Under the pieces are notes generated by a model, which saw only the letters and a list, made by a program, of their open reading frames with translations, made no database searches and was not told where the DNA came from. Shown here one piece after another: positions 33,649 through 42,544 of a stretch of 64,000 bases of DNA (the first letter of the stretch is position 1; each line of letters opens with the position of its first letter). The position numbers and the translations under genes are program-made. This DNA is from Brevundimonas intermedia (GTDB lineage: Bacteria; Pseudomonadota; Alphaproteobacteria; Caulobacterales; Caulobacteraceae), in contig NZ_BSFD01000002.1 in the NCBI RefSeq assembly GCF_027922165.1, positions 292,874 to 356,873 on the forward strand, given 5' to 3'.

Positions 33649-33673
33649 GGCGGTTTGCAGTCTGCAAACCGCC
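33649..33673. promoter_or_regulatory. 25-bp perfect palindrome upstream of lysK
   Basis: GGCGGTTTGCAG (33649-33660), a single T, then CTGCAAACCGCC (33662-33673) form a perfect 12-bp inverted repeat. It lies at the expected ribosome-binding position, three to four bases before the lysK ATG. It could be an operator for a dimeric regulator or a translation-blocking hairpin. Confidence 0.55.
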
Positions 33674-33707
33674 GGGTCAACCGTTCCGCGTCCAATACCA
33701 CCCCCGT

Positions 33708-33841
33708 CCGTCACCCTCGGGCTCGTCCCGAGGGCCCACAGCGGACACGAATGCGAGCATCACCGCATTGGCGACCTGCCGACCGTCATCGTTCGAATCC
33801 TGCGGACAGGTGGGCCCTCGGGACAAGCCCGAGGGTGACGG
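33708..33841. repeat. 134-bp intergenic inverted-repeat element
   Basis: Arms of 32 bases (33708-33739 and 33810-33841) are inverted repeats with one mismatch. Each arm is itself a hairpin (CCCTCGGG/CCCGAGGG). The interior is 70 bases. It lies between lysK and RidA and resembles the palindromic intergenic repeats common in alphaproteobacteria. No coding potential is seen. Confidence 0.7.
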
Positions 33842-33853
33842 GTTTTAAGGGTT

Positions 33854-34198
33854 TCACCCCCTGGCGGCGATGACGATCACCTCGACCTTGTAGTCCGGCG
33901 AGGCCAGCCGGCTCTCGCCCGTGGCCCGAGCCGGCGGATTGGCCGTATCGACCCAGGCGTCCCAGACGCTGTTCATCGCGTCGAAATCGGCGATGTCGGC
34001 CAGCCAGATCTGGGCCATCAGGATCTTCGACTTGTCGCTGCCCGCCTGGGCCAGCAGGGCGTCGACCTCGGCCAGCGCCGTCTTCGTCTGGGCGATCACA
34101 TCGTCGCCGGGCTCTCCGACCTGACCGGCCAGATAGACGGTGTCGCCGTGAACCACGGCTTCGCTCATGCGGGCGCCGGGCTGGATGCGGGTGATCAT
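33854..34198 (-). CDS. RidA family reactive-intermediate deaminase
   Basis: 114 residues from the ATG at 34198 (MITRIQPGARMSEAV). Family motifs include VYLAGQVGEPGDDVIAQTK and the C-terminal ASPDYKVEVIVIAARG. RidA proteins hydrolyse reactive enamine/imine intermediates such as 2-aminoacrylate. Here the Arg common in the archetypal RidA active site is not obvious, so this is the wider YjgF/YER057c/UK114 group. The frame extends upstream without support. Confidence 0.8.
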   Translation of the reverse strand: MITRIQPGARMSEAVVHGDTVYLAGQVGEPGDDVIAQTKTALAEVDALLAQAGSDKSKILMAQIWLADIADFDAMNSVWDAWVDTANPPARATGESRLASPDYKVEVIVIAARG

Positions 34199-34418
34199 GG
34201 GGAGGGCTCCTGAGTGTTTCGTCCGCCTACCACACTCCGCCCACTCGGGCGTGTGCCGCATGGACCGATAATGGCCTGTGTAATCCAAAGGTCTATATTT
34301 AGGCCCTGTGCTCCTGGCTGCATACGACCCGTGCAGACACCGGATGGTCTTTTGAAAACGCAACGGGGAGCAATACAAAGCGCTTCAATGATCGGGCGCA
34401 AACCTATGGAGCCAGTTG

Positions 34419-34823
34419 ATGCCTCGCTACGGATTTGATGAACGAAACAGCGGGCTTTATGTCCTCATTTGCTGGCTTTGCATGGCAGTCAGCACATTTC
34501 TGGCAATCATATCGATGTCGTCCAATCGGCTGGATTGGATGAATGATGGGCTCATACCAACCCTGTCATTCGCGATGGTAGCAGCGCTTTGCCTTGCGAT
34601 AATCACTTTGATGCCGAAGCTGGCATACTTTCGAACTGCGGGAATAGGCGCCGTGTTTCTCACGTTCGGACTCGCCTATTTGATCTCGGGCGGCGCGGAG
34701 CGATTGGCATGGTTGTTTATCGCTATTGGATGCCTGTCCATCCTAATACCCGTGGCTCTCGGCAAGCGTAGCGATGAGCAGTCATCAGAGCGAACCCTGC
34801 GGATACGACTGCCGTGGACGTAA
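34419..34823 (+). CDS. Hypothetical small membrane protein, low GC
   Basis: 134 residues from the ATG at 34419; GGAG lies eight bases upstream. Four hydrophobic helices (YVLICWLCMAVSTFLAIIS, LSFAMVAALCLAIITLM, IGAVFLTFGLAYLIS, LAWLFIAIGCLSILIPVAL) cover most of the protein. Its GC content and codon use differ sharply from neighbouring genes. No family is recognised; lateral acquisition is possible. Confidence 0.58.
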   Translation: MPRYGFDERNSGLYVLICWLCMAVSTFLAIISMSSNRLDWMNDGLIPTLSFAMVAALCLAIITLMPKLAYFRTAGIGAVFLTFGLAYLISGGAERLAWLFIAIGCLSILIPVALGKRSDEQSSERTLRIRLPWT

Positions 34824-34933
34824 GAATAATCCAACGGCCGCTGCCGGTCATGGCGCCGTGGGCAAACATGGACTGCCCGCCATCCGATCACGAGGCTTAT
34901 CCCGCGGGTCACGGGTTTTAAGCCCGCCCCCGC

Positions 34934-35413
34934 TCAGCGCCGTTGATCGAACGCGCCGACCGCCCAACTCACCACCGCCGCCCCGGCCGCCACGATGATC
35001 ACGTCCTCGATCAGGCCGCTCTTCGTCTGCCCGATCCGCTTCATCGCCTTTTTGCGCCCCGCCAGCCCCAGATAGGCCAGCGGCACGGCCGTCCCGACCG
35101 CCAGGGCCGCGCCCAGTTTCTCACGCCCGCGCGGCGCTAGGGCCGAGCCGGCGATCCCCGCGCTCATCACCCGCGCCAGCAGGCCCAGGAACACCGTCCG
35201 GTCCGGCGCCGACTTCATCTTGTCGCCGAACAGTTCGCCCACCCCCATGGCCAGGCCGCCGAACTTGAACAACGGATGATCCAGCAGCAGCAACCGCCCC
35301 GGCGTGTTCCGGTGCGCCAGCCGCGCCCCGGCTATGGCGGCCATGGGCGTCATGGACCGGGCGCTGGCGACGGCGCCGATGAGGACGGACGGGAGGAGTG
35401 CGAGGGTTTTCAT
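34934..35413 (-). CDS. DUF4126 family membrane protein
   Basis: 159 residues. The N-terminal SVLIGAVASARSMTPMAAIAG and the following GGLAMGVGELFGDKM, with several hydrophobic helices, match the DUF4126 family of small inner-membrane proteins. The function is unknown. It lies convergent with the low-GC gene. Confidence 0.75.
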   Translation of the reverse strand: MKTLALLPSVLIGAVASARSMTPMAAIAGARLAHRNTPGRLLLLDHPLFKFGGLAMGVGELFGDKMKSAPDRTVFLGLLARVMSAGIAGSALAPRGREKLGAALAVGTAVPLAYLGLAGRKKAMKRIGQTKSGLIEDVIIVAAGAAVVSWAVGAFDQRR

Positions 35414-35443
35414 GCCCCATCAACACCGAAAGGGGACGGAGGT

Positions 35444-35884
35444 TCAGCCCTCGGCGCCCTCTTGTTCCCCCGCCTCGCCCCCCGTCTCGCCTGGACCGCC
35501 CGTCAGCCCCGGCACCGCGACGCACCTCTGGCGCGTCCCGCCGCCCTGCGCCGGCTCGACCCGCGGGGCCACCGAACTGACCGTCGTCCCGTCGGCGCCA
35601 TAGGTGGCCAGGAACTGACACCCGGTCTGCAGATCGGTTAGCACATAGACGCCCGGCTGATCGGTCGCCGTCTTCGACAGGGTCGCCCCGACCACGGCCT
35701 GCAAGGCGCCGGCCGGGTTCTCGATGATCTGCTGCGCCTGGGCAGAGCGCGTATTGATCTGATCGGCCGTCGCCTGGGCCTTGGCGGCCGTATCCTGGAT
35801 CTCCTCCAGGGCGGAGGTGTCGATCTCGCAGGCCGAGACGGCGAAGGCGAGCGCGGAGAGGACGACGGCGGTGCGGATTTTCAT
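35444..35884 (-). CDS. Putative lipoprotein
   Basis: 146 residues from the ATG at 35884. The signal peptide ends in a lipobox AVSAC (Cys19). The mature part is helical with [20 protein letters not shown], then [19 protein letters not shown], and a Gly/Glu-rich tail ([15 protein letters not shown]). It is probably anchored to the outer membrane facing the periplasm. The function is unknown. It is divergent from queA with about 109 bases between. Confidence 0.68.
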   Translation of the reverse strand: MKIRTAVVLSALAFAVSACEIDTSALEEIQDTAAKAQATADQINTRSAQAQQIIENPAGALQAVVGATLSKTATDQPGVYVLTDLQTGCQFLATYGADGTTVSSVAPRVEPAQGGGTRQRCVAVPGLTGGPGETGGEAGEQEGAEG

Positions 35885-35993
35885 CTCGCCACCCTGCCCG
35901 ACCGCTCCGCCTTCGTCAGCCGGACACAAGGTCACGGCCTGCGGTGCGGACCACCTTGACCCGGCCGCGCCTCCATGGCCTTTGCGCCGCCTG

Positions 35994-37061
35994 ATGAAGA
36001 CCGCCGATTTCGACTTCGACCTGCCCGAGGACCGCATCGCCCTGCGGCCCGCCGATCCGCGCGATTCCGCCCGGCTGCTGGTGGTGAACAACGGCGTCCT
36101 GGACGACCGCATCATCCGCGATCTGCCCGACTTCCTGAGGCCCGGCGACGCCCTGGTGTTCAACGACACCCGCGTCATCCCCGCCCGCCTGTCGGGCGTC
36201 CGCACCCGCCCCAACCCTGTTCCCGGCGCCGAGACGGAAACCCTGACCGTCGAGGTCGAGGCCACGCTTCACCACCGCGACGCCCCCGACGTCTGGTCCG
36301 CCTTCATGAAGCCGGGCAAGCGGATCAAGCCGGGCGACCGAATTGCTTTCCAGACGCTGGAAGCCACCGTCGCGGCCAAGGGCGACGACGGCCTGATCAC
36401 CCTCAAGTTCGACCTGTCCGGCCCCGCCCTGGACGACGCCATCCGCGCCGTCGGGGTCATGCCCCTGCCCCCCTATATCGCCGCCAAACGGCCCGAGGAC
36501 GACCGCGACCGGTCGGACTATCAGACCGTCTTCGCCGAACACGACGGCTCGGTCGCCGCCCCCACGGCGGGCCTGCACTTCACCCCCGCCCTGCTGGACG
36601 CGATCCGGGCCAGGGGCGTCTCCACCCACGCCGTCACCCTGCACGTCGGCGCAGGCACCTTCCTGCCGGTCAAGGCCGACGACCTGGCCGACCACAAGAT
36701 GCACAGCGAATGGGGCGAGGTCTCGCCCGAGACCGCCGCCGCCCTGAACGCCGTCCACGCCGCCGGCGGCCGCATCGTCTGCGTCGGCACCACCTCGCTG
36801 CGCCTCTTGGAATCCGCCACCACCGAGGCCGGCGAGATCCGCCCCTTCCATGGCGACACCGCCATCTTCATCACTCCCGGCTACCGCTTCCGCGCCGTGG
36901 ACGTGCTAATGACCAATTTCCATCTGCCCAAGTCGACCCTCTTCATGCTGGTCAGCGCCTTCGCCGGGCAGGCCACGATGAAGACCGCCTACGCCCACGC
37001 CCTCGCCGACGGCTACCGCTTCTACTCCTACGGCGACGGGTCCCTGCTGTTCCGGGCCTGA
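35994..37061 (+). CDS. queA: S-adenosylmethionine:tRNA ribosyltransferase-isomerase QueA
   Basis: 355 residues from the ATG at 35994 ([19 protein letters not shown]); the upstream extension is unsupported. Family motifs include [36 protein letters not shown] and [20 protein letters not shown]. QueA transfers the ribosyl part of SAM to preQ1 in tRNA to make epoxyqueuosine. In many relatives tgt follows queA; here tgt lies at 42544, about 5.5 kb away. The stop ends two bases before the convergent YgjP-like gene. Confidence 0.94.
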   Translation: MKTADFDFDLPEDRIALRPADPRDSARLLVVNNGVLDDRIIRDLPDFLRPGDALVFNDTRVIPARLSGVRTRPNPVPGAETETLTVEVEATLHHRDAPDVWSAFMKPGKRIKPGDRIAFQTLEATVAAKGDDGLITLKFDLSGPALDDAIRAVGVMPLPPYIAAKRPEDDRDRSDYQTVFAEHDGSVAAPTAGLHFTPALLDAIRARGVSTHAVTLHVGAGTFLPVKADDLADHKMHSEWGEVSPETAAALNAVHAAGGRIVCVGTTSLRLLESATTEAGEIRPFHGDTAIFITPGYRFRAVDVLMTNFHLPKSTLFMLVSAFAGQATMKTAYAHALADGYRFYSYGDGSLLFRA

Positions 37062-37062
37062 C

Positions 37063-37779
37063 CTACCGCCCCACGGCGTGCAGGGCCGCGCCATGGTCCT
37101 TCAGCCATTTGCGCCAGGGCTTGTGATCCCCCACCAGCCGTTCGACCACGGACCAGTAGGCCGGGCTGTGGTCGGCGTGGACCAGGTGGGCGACCTCGTG
37201 GGCGGCCAGGTAGTCGATGACCGGGGGCGGGGCCATGATGACGCGCCAGGAATAGCGGATGGTGCGGTTGTGCGGGCTGCACGAGCCCCAGCGCGACCGG
37301 GTGTCGGCGATCGACATCTTCACCGGCCCCTGGCCCAGCGCCCTCAGATGGACGTCGGTGCGGGCCAGAAGCGTGTCGCGCGCCTCGCGCTTCAGCAGGT
37401 TCTCGACCCGACGGGCATAGGCCTCGCCCTCCCCGCCCGAGCGGATGACCGTCCCCTCCTCGACCAGTCGCGCCGCCCCGGCGCCGGGCGTCGCCTCCAG
37501 CCGCACAGGCTTGCCGCGCAGGGATATGACCTGGCCCGGCTGCAGCGGCCGCCCCTTGGACCGCACCGCCAGCCGTTCTGAGATCCAGACGCTCTTGGAG
37601 CGGGCGAAGGCCACGGCCTGGACCAGCCCGCGCTCGGTCGGGGCGATCACCACGGCCTCGCCCGCGCGCGCGTCGATCCGCACCGACAGACGTCGGGCGC
37701 GGGGATTGACCGACAGTCTCAGCGTGGGGCCGGAGCCCCCTTCGTCAAGCGGCAGACGCTGACCGTTGCGATACGCCAC
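37063..37779 (-). CDS. YgjP/SprT-like zinc metallopeptidase
   Basis: 238 residues from a GTG at 37779 (VAYRNGQRLPL), which has GAGG upstream and overlaps the phaZ 3' end by 35 bases. The N-terminal half is a beta-rich YgjP domain (RLSVRIDARAGEAVVIAP). The C-terminal half has RSRWGSCSPHNRTIRYSWRV and the zinc motif HEVAHLVHADHSPAYW. The family may act on DNA-protein adducts or envelope proteins, but its substrate is not established. It is probably co-transcribed with phaZ. Confidence 0.82.
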   Translation of the reverse strand: MAYRNGQRLPLDEGGSGPTLRLSVNPRARRLSVRIDARAGEAVVIAPTERGLVQAVAFARSKSVWISERLAVRSKGRPLQPGQVISLRGKPVRLEATPGAGAARLVEEGTVIRSGGEGEAYARRVENLLKREARDTLLARTDVHLRALGQGPVKMSIADTRSRWGSCSPHNRTIRYSWRVIMAPPPVIDYLAAHEVAHLVHADHSPAYWSVVERLVGDHKPWRKWLKDHGAALHAVGR

Positions 37780-39025
37780 CGAGGGCCTCGTTCTGGGCGA
37801 TGAAGTCGCGGACCCGGGGATAGATTTCCTCACGGAAGCGACGACCGTTGAAGACGCCGTAATGGCCCACGCTCGGCTGAACGTACAGCACCCGTCGGTC
37901 GTCGGGGACATTGGGGCACAGGCCATGCGCCGCCTGGGTCTGGCCGACGCCCGAGATATCGTCCTTCTCGCCCTCGACCGTCATCAGGCCGATGTCGGTG
38001 ATCTTGCTCAGATCGACCTTGCGCCCGCGATGCTCCAGCAGGCCGCGCGCCAGCAGATGCTGCTGGAAGACGATGTCGATGGTCTGGAGGTAGAATTCCT
38101 CGGTCAGGTCCAGCACCGACATGTATTCGTCGTAGAATTCCTCGTGCTTGTCGACCCCGTCGCCGTCGCCGTCGATCAGGCTGTTGAAATAGTCCCAATG
38201 GGCGTCGCGGTGGCGCGCCTCGTTCATCGACATGAAGCTGTAGAGCTGGACGAAGCCCGGATAGACCCGCCGCCCGAAGCCCGCATACGGCAGGGGCACG
38301 GTGTGGATCATGTTCGACCGGAACCAGGTGAAGGGCTTCTCCTCCGCCAGCTGATTGGTCACGGTCGGCGACAGGCGGGCGTCGATGGGCGAGCCCATGA
38401 AGGTCATGGAGGCGGGGCGGTTGTCGTCGCCGTCCTCGGCCATGACGGCCCCGGCGGCCAGCACCGGCGGCCCAGGCTGGCAGACCCCGACCACATGGGC
38501 CCGGCCGCCGATCTCGGCCAGCATCCGGCGCACGTGATCGATATAGTCGAAGAAGTCGAACCGGCCTTCCAGCACCGGCACCTGGCGGGCGTTGATCCAG
38601 TCGGTCACATAGACGTCGTGGTCCTGCAGAAACGCCTCGACCGTACCGCGCAACAGGGTGGCGTAGTGGCCCGACAGGGGAGCCACGATCAGGACGGCGG
38701 GCCCGGCGGCGGGTTTTCCGGCCCGCTTCAGGTCGCCGATGTTGCGGGCGAACCGGACCAGGCGGCACCAGGGGCTCTGCCAGATCACCTGTTCGACGGT
38801 GCGGACCGACTTGCCGGCGATCTCGATCGTCTCCAGCTTCCAGTCGGGCTTGCCGTAGCGGCGGGTGACGCTCTCGAACAGTTCGGCCGAGGCGTAGGCG
38901 GTACGGCCCACCGCCGTATCGGACGCCGGGTTGAAGGGCGAAGACCAGAATCGCCGGGCCATCTGGGCCCCGACCCGGAACGGCAGGGCCGACTGGTAGG
39001 CGAGTTCGTGAAACGCGTAGAGCAT
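37745..39025 (-). CDS. phaZ: Intracellular polyhydroxyalkanoate depolymerase PhaZ
   Basis: 426 residues. The lipase-box position reads VVGVCQPGPP, with Cys as nucleophile as in the intracellular PhaZ of Ralstonia. APLSGHYATLLRGTVEAFL and the C-terminal PSVGHYGVFNGRRFREEI (His) complete the site. The enzyme mobilises stored polyhydroxybutyrate from granules in the cytoplasm. No phaC or phasin gene is adjacent in the window. The start is the ATG at 39025. Confidence 0.92.
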   Translation of the reverse strand: MLYAFHELAYQSALPFRVGAQMARRFWSSPFNPASDTAVGRTAYASAELFESVTRRYGKPDWKLETIEIAGKSVRTVEQVIWQSPWCRLVRFARNIGDLKRAGKPAAGPAVLIVAPLSGHYATLLRGTVEAFLQDHDVYVTDWINARQVPVLEGRFDFFDYIDHVRRMLAEIGGRAHVVGVCQPGPPVLAAGAVMAEDGDDNRPASMTFMGSPIDARLSPTVTNQLAEEKPFTWFRSNMIHTVPLPYAGFGRRVYPGFVQLYSFMSMNEARHRDAHWDYFNSLIDGDGDGVDKHEEFYDEYMSVLDLTEEFYLQTIDIVFQQHLLARGLLEHRGRKVDLSKITDIGLMTVEGEKDDISGVGQTQAAHGLCPNVPDDRRVLYVQPSVGHYGVFNGRRFREEIYPRVRDFIAQNEALGGVSQRSASAA

Positions 39026-39197
39026 GGCGATCCATTACTGCGCCGGGCGAACCCGACGACCTTTTGCTGCACAGCAGCATACAGGGTTTCCGGTAAATCG
39101 GCAGTTATTCGCAATCCCGTCCAATTCCCGCTCCGGTTCGACCTTCTCGCCGCCGCGCGAACGTGGTCAGATAAGCGCGATGTCCGGGGGGACGTCG

Positions 39198-39566
39198 ATG
39201 GAGTCTTTGATGGTGGTCGCCCTGACCCTCGCCAGCCTGCTGATGCAGACCGCCCCTAATCCGGGCGCCCATTCGGGTGTGGGCCTCGTCTCCTATGAGG
39301 AGGCGGTGCGCTGCGCCGGCCTGACCCAGGCCGCGTCCGAACTGGAAGGCGGCGAAAGCACCGAGGGACAGCGCCTCTATGACGCCGCCCTGTTCTGGTC
39401 GCTGGCGGCCATGCAGGCGGGAACCGCCGCAGGCAAGCCCGCGCCGGCGGCCGAGGCGGACCAGACCCGCGCCCGGATCGAGGCGGTGCGACGCCTGAAC
39501 GCCGACGCCCCCGCCGCGCGCGCGGCCTTGCAACGCTGCCTCCAGAAAACGCCCGACCTCAACTGA
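39198..39566 (+). CDS. Hypothetical exported protein
   Basis: 122 residues if translation starts at the ATG at 39198, which has GGGGGG seven bases upstream; 39180 is also possible. A hydrophobic N-terminus (MESLMVVALTLASLLMQ) acts as a signal or anchor. The mature part has two Cys (RCAGLTQ and RCLQKTPDLN) and is mostly helical. It diverges from phaZ. No known family. Confidence 0.6.
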   Translation: MESLMVVALTLASLLMQTAPNPGAHSGVGLVSYEEAVRCAGLTQAASELEGGESTEGQRLYDAALFWSLAAMQAGTAAGKPAPAAEADQTRARIEAVRRLNADAPAARAALQRCLQKTPDLN

Positions 39567-39676
39567 ACAATCATCCTTAAGGCCAGGCTGAACCCCGATG
39601 GCGGCGTCGCGTTTGCAATGGAACCCTCATGGGACGCATCGGTCGTCCCGAACCGGGATTTAAAGGCGCCCAGCGT

Positions 39677-40912
39677 ATGTTCGAGTTCGGCCGTGACCTT
39701 CGCAAACTCTTCTCCCAGGCCCGTGAGAGCGAGGATCTGGGCTGGGTTGAGCTGATCGGCGTCGATCTGCTGGCGGCCGAGGCGCGTCGGGAAGCCACCG
39801 ACGCCGGCCGGGTCTCCTGCAACCGCCCGTTCGAGACCGAGCGCCGCGCCGCCGCCCTGTGGCGCGAACACGCCCGGCGCAGCGGCGCCGCCGACAGTCT
39901 GGACCGGGCCGAACGCTGCGCCGACAGCCTGATGCGCGCCGCCGTGGGCGAGGTCCAGATCGCGCGGGCCGCCGTCGACAAGGCCCAGGTTCTGATGCTG
40001 CGGTTCGACCTGTGCGGCGAACCCGCCCGCCTCGACCGCGCCCTCGCCGTCCTGGCCGGGGCAGCTCCGACGCGCCGATCCGCCGTTTCCGGCGAACTGT
40101 CCTCGGTTCATGCGCGCCTCAAGGCCCGTCAGGCGCGGCTGTCCGGCGACCCTGCGGCCCTGATGGACGCCGCCGCCCTGATGGACATGGCCCAGCACGA
40201 GGCCGGCGCCGGGGATGTCGAGCTGCGGCTGGACCGCGCAGGTCTCGCCTTGGAGACCGGGGTCGTAAAACGCGACGCCCGCCTGCTGGATCAGGCCGGA
40301 CGCGATCTCGGCGTCCTGGTCGAGTCCGCCTCCCCCGACTATCGCCCCCTGACCCGAGCCCGCGCCCTGGCCCTGTGCGGAGCGGGCCTGTCGGCTCTGG
40401 CCGCCGTGGCCAGCCACGTCGAGGCCCAGGATCAGGGCCGGATGATGTTCGACGCCGCCGCCGACCAGTTCACCCCGGACCACAGCCCGCTGGACTGGGC
40501 CGTGATCCAGGTGCTGCGCGCCGGGGACGACGCCACGCCGCTGATGCTGCTGAACCAGGCCGAGGCCCTGACCCAGGGTCGCGGTCTGATCATCGGCGCC
40601 CTGGTGCGCGAGCGCCGCATGGCCCGCGAGATCGCCCTGGCCGAGGCCGTGCGCGACCTCGCCGGACTGGATCTGCTGGAAGACCGCCTGCGCCGCCGCC
40701 TGGTCGGCGCCGCGCCCCTGGACTGGGCCGCCGACCAGATCGGCCTCGCCGACCTGGCCCTGGCCCGCCATCGTTTGGGCGGTCCCGCGCCCCGCCATCT
40801 GAACCTCATCCTCAACGAGGCCGTGGCCACGGCGAATGAAATGGGCGTGCCTGTTCTGGCCGAACGGGCCGGCGTCCTGCTGTGGAAGTCGAGCCTGTCC
40901 CCCTCTTCCTGA
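39677..40912 (+). CDS. Alpha-helical protein of unknown function
   Basis: 411 residues from the ATG at 39677 (MFEFGRDLRKLF); an upstream ATG at 39629 gives 427. It is almost entirely Ala/Leu/Arg-rich helix in repeated 35-40-residue units (for example DSLDRAERCADSLMRAAVGE and DPAALMDAAALMDMAQHEA), a TPR-like solenoid pattern. There is no signal peptide. It overlaps the frame upstream of the PilZ gene, with 53 bases between stop and PilZ start. It may be a scaffold, but no domain is certain. Confidence 0.66.
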   Translation: MFEFGRDLRKLFSQARESEDLGWVELIGVDLLAAEARREATDAGRVSCNRPFETERRAAALWREHARRSGAADSLDRAERCADSLMRAAVGEVQIARAAVDKAQVLMLRFDLCGEPARLDRALAVLAGAAPTRRSAVSGELSSVHARLKARQARLSGDPAALMDAAALMDMAQHEAGAGDVELRLDRAGLALETGVVKRDARLLDQAGRDLGVLVESASPDYRPLTRARALALCGAGLSALAAVASHVEAQDQGRMMFDAAADQFTPDHSPLDWAVIQVLRAGDDATPLMLLNQAEALTQGRGLIIGALVRERRMAREIALAEAVRDLAGLDLLEDRLRRRLVGAAPLDWAADQIGLADLALARHRLGGPAPRHLNLILNEAVATANEMGVPVLAERAGVLLWKSSLSPSS

Positions 40913-40965
40913 CGCGCTCGAACTCGGCTACCGGCTTCGGGCCGCGTGTTGCGAGACCCCTGAGT

Positions 40966-41307
40966 ATGTTTGGATCCAAGCCCGCCTCTCCGGCCGATCG
41001 ACGCGGCGAACCCCGCCGGTCCGCCAACGCCCGAGGGGTGGTCTGCGCGCCCGGCATCGAAACCGCCTGTCTGATCGTCGATCTTTCGGGGGCGGGCATG
41101 CGGCTGAGGCTCGATCGGGGCGCGGCCCTGCCGTCCGAGGTGGTGGTGGTCGATGTCGCCGAGGCCGTGGCCTATCCCGCGACCGTCGTCTGGCAAAAAG
41201 GACAGGAGGCGGGCCTGAAACAAACCGGCGCCAAATCGCTCCGCGGCCTGGCGCCGGCCCGCCTTATCCCCGCCCGCGACGCCTGGCTGAGGGCGGGGGG
41301 GCGTTAG
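40966..41307 (+). CDS. PilZ-domain protein (probable c-di-GMP binder)
   Basis: 113 residues from the ATG at 40966. Both c-di-GMP motifs are present: RGEPR (RxxxR, about residues 14-18) and DLSGAG (D/NxSxxG, about 44-49). The remaining beta-barrel segments are VVVVDVAEAVAYPATVVW and ARLIPARDAWLR. The protein is a single PilZ domain, as expected for a stand-alone receptor affecting motility or surface behaviour. It lies 53 bases after the helical gene. Confidence 0.78.
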   Translation: MFGSKPASPADRRGEPRRSANARGVVCAPGIETACLIVDLSGAGMRLRLDRGAALPSEVVVVDVAEAVAYPATVVWQKGQEAGLKQTGAKSLRGLAPARLIPARDAWLRAGGR

Positions 41308-41330
41308 CCTCGACGGCTCACCTCTCTTTC

Positions 41331-41503
41331 CTTTCGTCATTCCGGGCGAAGCGCAGCGGAGACCCGGAACCCAGCGGCGCCGAAGGCGAAATGGGTCCGC
41401 CGCAGGATGCTGAAAGATCGAGACCGCGACAGGTTCGCGCTCTCGCGCGCCGCTGGGTTCCGGGTCTTCGGGCCAAGCGGCCCTCCGCCCGGAATGACGA
41501 AAG
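41331..41503. repeat. 173-bp palindromic intergenic element, copy A
   Basis: The ends are CTTTCGTCATTCCGGGCG and its complement. Left arm 41331-41380, core 41381-41446 (66 bp), right arm 41447-41503. The inner arm ends carry the inverted 20-mer GACCCGGAACCCAGCGGCGC. Copy B at 44006-44178 has nearly identical arms in the same orientation, but its core is inverted relative to A. It contains no gene. Confidence 0.88.
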
Positions 41504-41564
41504 ATGTTGGGGGTAGCGCGCACAATGACGCTGCTTCCACCTCAAAGAATTCAACGCGCTAACA

Positions 41565-41698
41565 GAATCTCACCCCCCGCTCCTAACCACCCCTCAACCC
41601 CCCCGCATAATCTCCCCGGTCTCGTCGCTAGGAGGGCTCGTAAGGCCTGCGACCTTGCGGCGGCGGGAGCGTAGGGATCAGGGGCGGGGGTGAGATTC
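41565..41698. repeat. 134-nt inverted-repeat hairpin, unknown function
   Basis: The arms 41565-41584 and 41680-41698 pair over 19-20 positions with one bulge and one mismatch; the outer part GAATCTCACCCCC matches exactly. The interior is C-rich and then G-rich. It lies in a 750-base stretch without a convincing gene. Confidence 0.5.
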
Positions 41699-41730
41699 CC
41701 TCGCGCCGCATGACGGTGCATCGGTGGGCT

Positions 41731-41960
41731 CATCCCGCGCAGAAACGTCGGCGGAGGACTCGGGGTTAGGAACCCGGTCGCACTCGGGACGGTCCTTCGC
41801 AGGGATCGCCGACCTGACGCAGGCCTTGGGGAAGAGGCATCACAACTGCCGCTTCAATATCCCCGGCCGGCAGAAACACCCTGCGCGCGGAGCGTCTGTC
41901 TTCGTCGAAACGGTAAAAACTAATCCATCCCGGGCGAGGCCCGGCGCTCCGTCCTGCCCT
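41731..41960. ncRNA. Candidate structured RNA or unidentified conserved-looking stretch
   Basis: No ORF here has supporting features. The sequence has several local pairings: GGGTT/AACCC (41764-41775), CCTG/CAGG (41813-41823), and an extended hairpin from GGGGAAG (near 41829) to TCCCC (41860-41864) whose inner stem is GGCA/TGCC. A CCGGGC/GCCCGG hairpin ends it at 41930-41944. It resembles an RNA gene but does not match tmRNA, RNase P RNA or SRP RNA motifs I looked for. The strand is uncertain. Confidence 0.25.
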
Positions 41961-42058
41961 CCACACTTCGCAGCGAAAGCGCGTCGTCGCCTCCGCACGC
42001 CCTGTAGCCTTCCATCGCCCAAACCCTTAAATGCCGTCCCCTGACGAAAGATCGCCCC

Positions 42059-42544
42059 GTGACGCCCGACGATTTCGAACTCGATCTCCCGCAAGACCTC
42101 CAGGACGGCCTGATCGCCGTCGGCGAGGCTGCGCGCGATCTCGATCAGCCCTGGTGGATCTTCGGCGGGGCGGCGATGGCCCTGTACGGCCTTACCGACC
42201 TGCATGTGCCCGACATCGACGTCCTGTGCGCCCCGCGTGACGCCCGCGCCCTGCTGGCGGCCCTGGACGGCCAGATCGTGCCCGATCCGGGCGAGGGCCT
42301 GTTCCGCTCGGCCGTCTTCGGCCGCGCCCCGGACCAGCCGATCCTGGTCGAGGTCATGGCCGATCTGGAGACCCGCGACGGCGCCGAATGGCGGCCGGTC
42401 GCCTTTACGTCGCGCCGTCCGGTCTTCATCGACGACGTGCCGCTGTTCGTGCCCGACATCCGGGACCATATCGCCCTTTACCGCCTGTTCGGCCGCCCCA
42501 AGGATCTGGCGCGGATCGAACAGCTTGAACGACTGATCGCCTGA
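42059..42544 (+). CDS. Nucleotidyltransferase-fold protein
   Basis: 161 residues from a GTG start. The segment [20 protein letters not shown] then DIDVLC has the GG...DxD arrangement of minimal nucleotidyltransferases (AbiEii/MNT-like). The C-terminus ([20 protein letters not shown]) resembles their helical tail. Its stop overlaps the tgt ATG, so the two are coupled. Whether it is catalytically active or belongs to a toxin-antitoxin or tRNA-related function is not clear; no antitoxin partner is visible. Confidence 0.7.
   Translation: MTPDDFELDLPQDLQDGLIAVGEAARDLDQPWWIFGGAAMALYGLTDLHVPDIDVLCAPRDARALLAALDGQIVPDPGEGLFRSAVFGRAPDQPILVEVMADLETRDGAEWRPVAFTSRRPVFIDDVPLFVPDIRDHIALYRLFGRPKDLARIEQLERLIA

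Noticed and set aside
31588-33873. 761-residue plus-strand ORF
   Set aside because: It is antisense to lysK; its His/Arg/Gln-rich composition is a shadow and there is no domain.
41724-42044. 106-residue plus-strand ORF before the nucleotidyltransferase
   Set aside because: There is no ribosome site or recognisable domain, and the stretch has RNA-like pairings. Treated as possible non-coding RNA.
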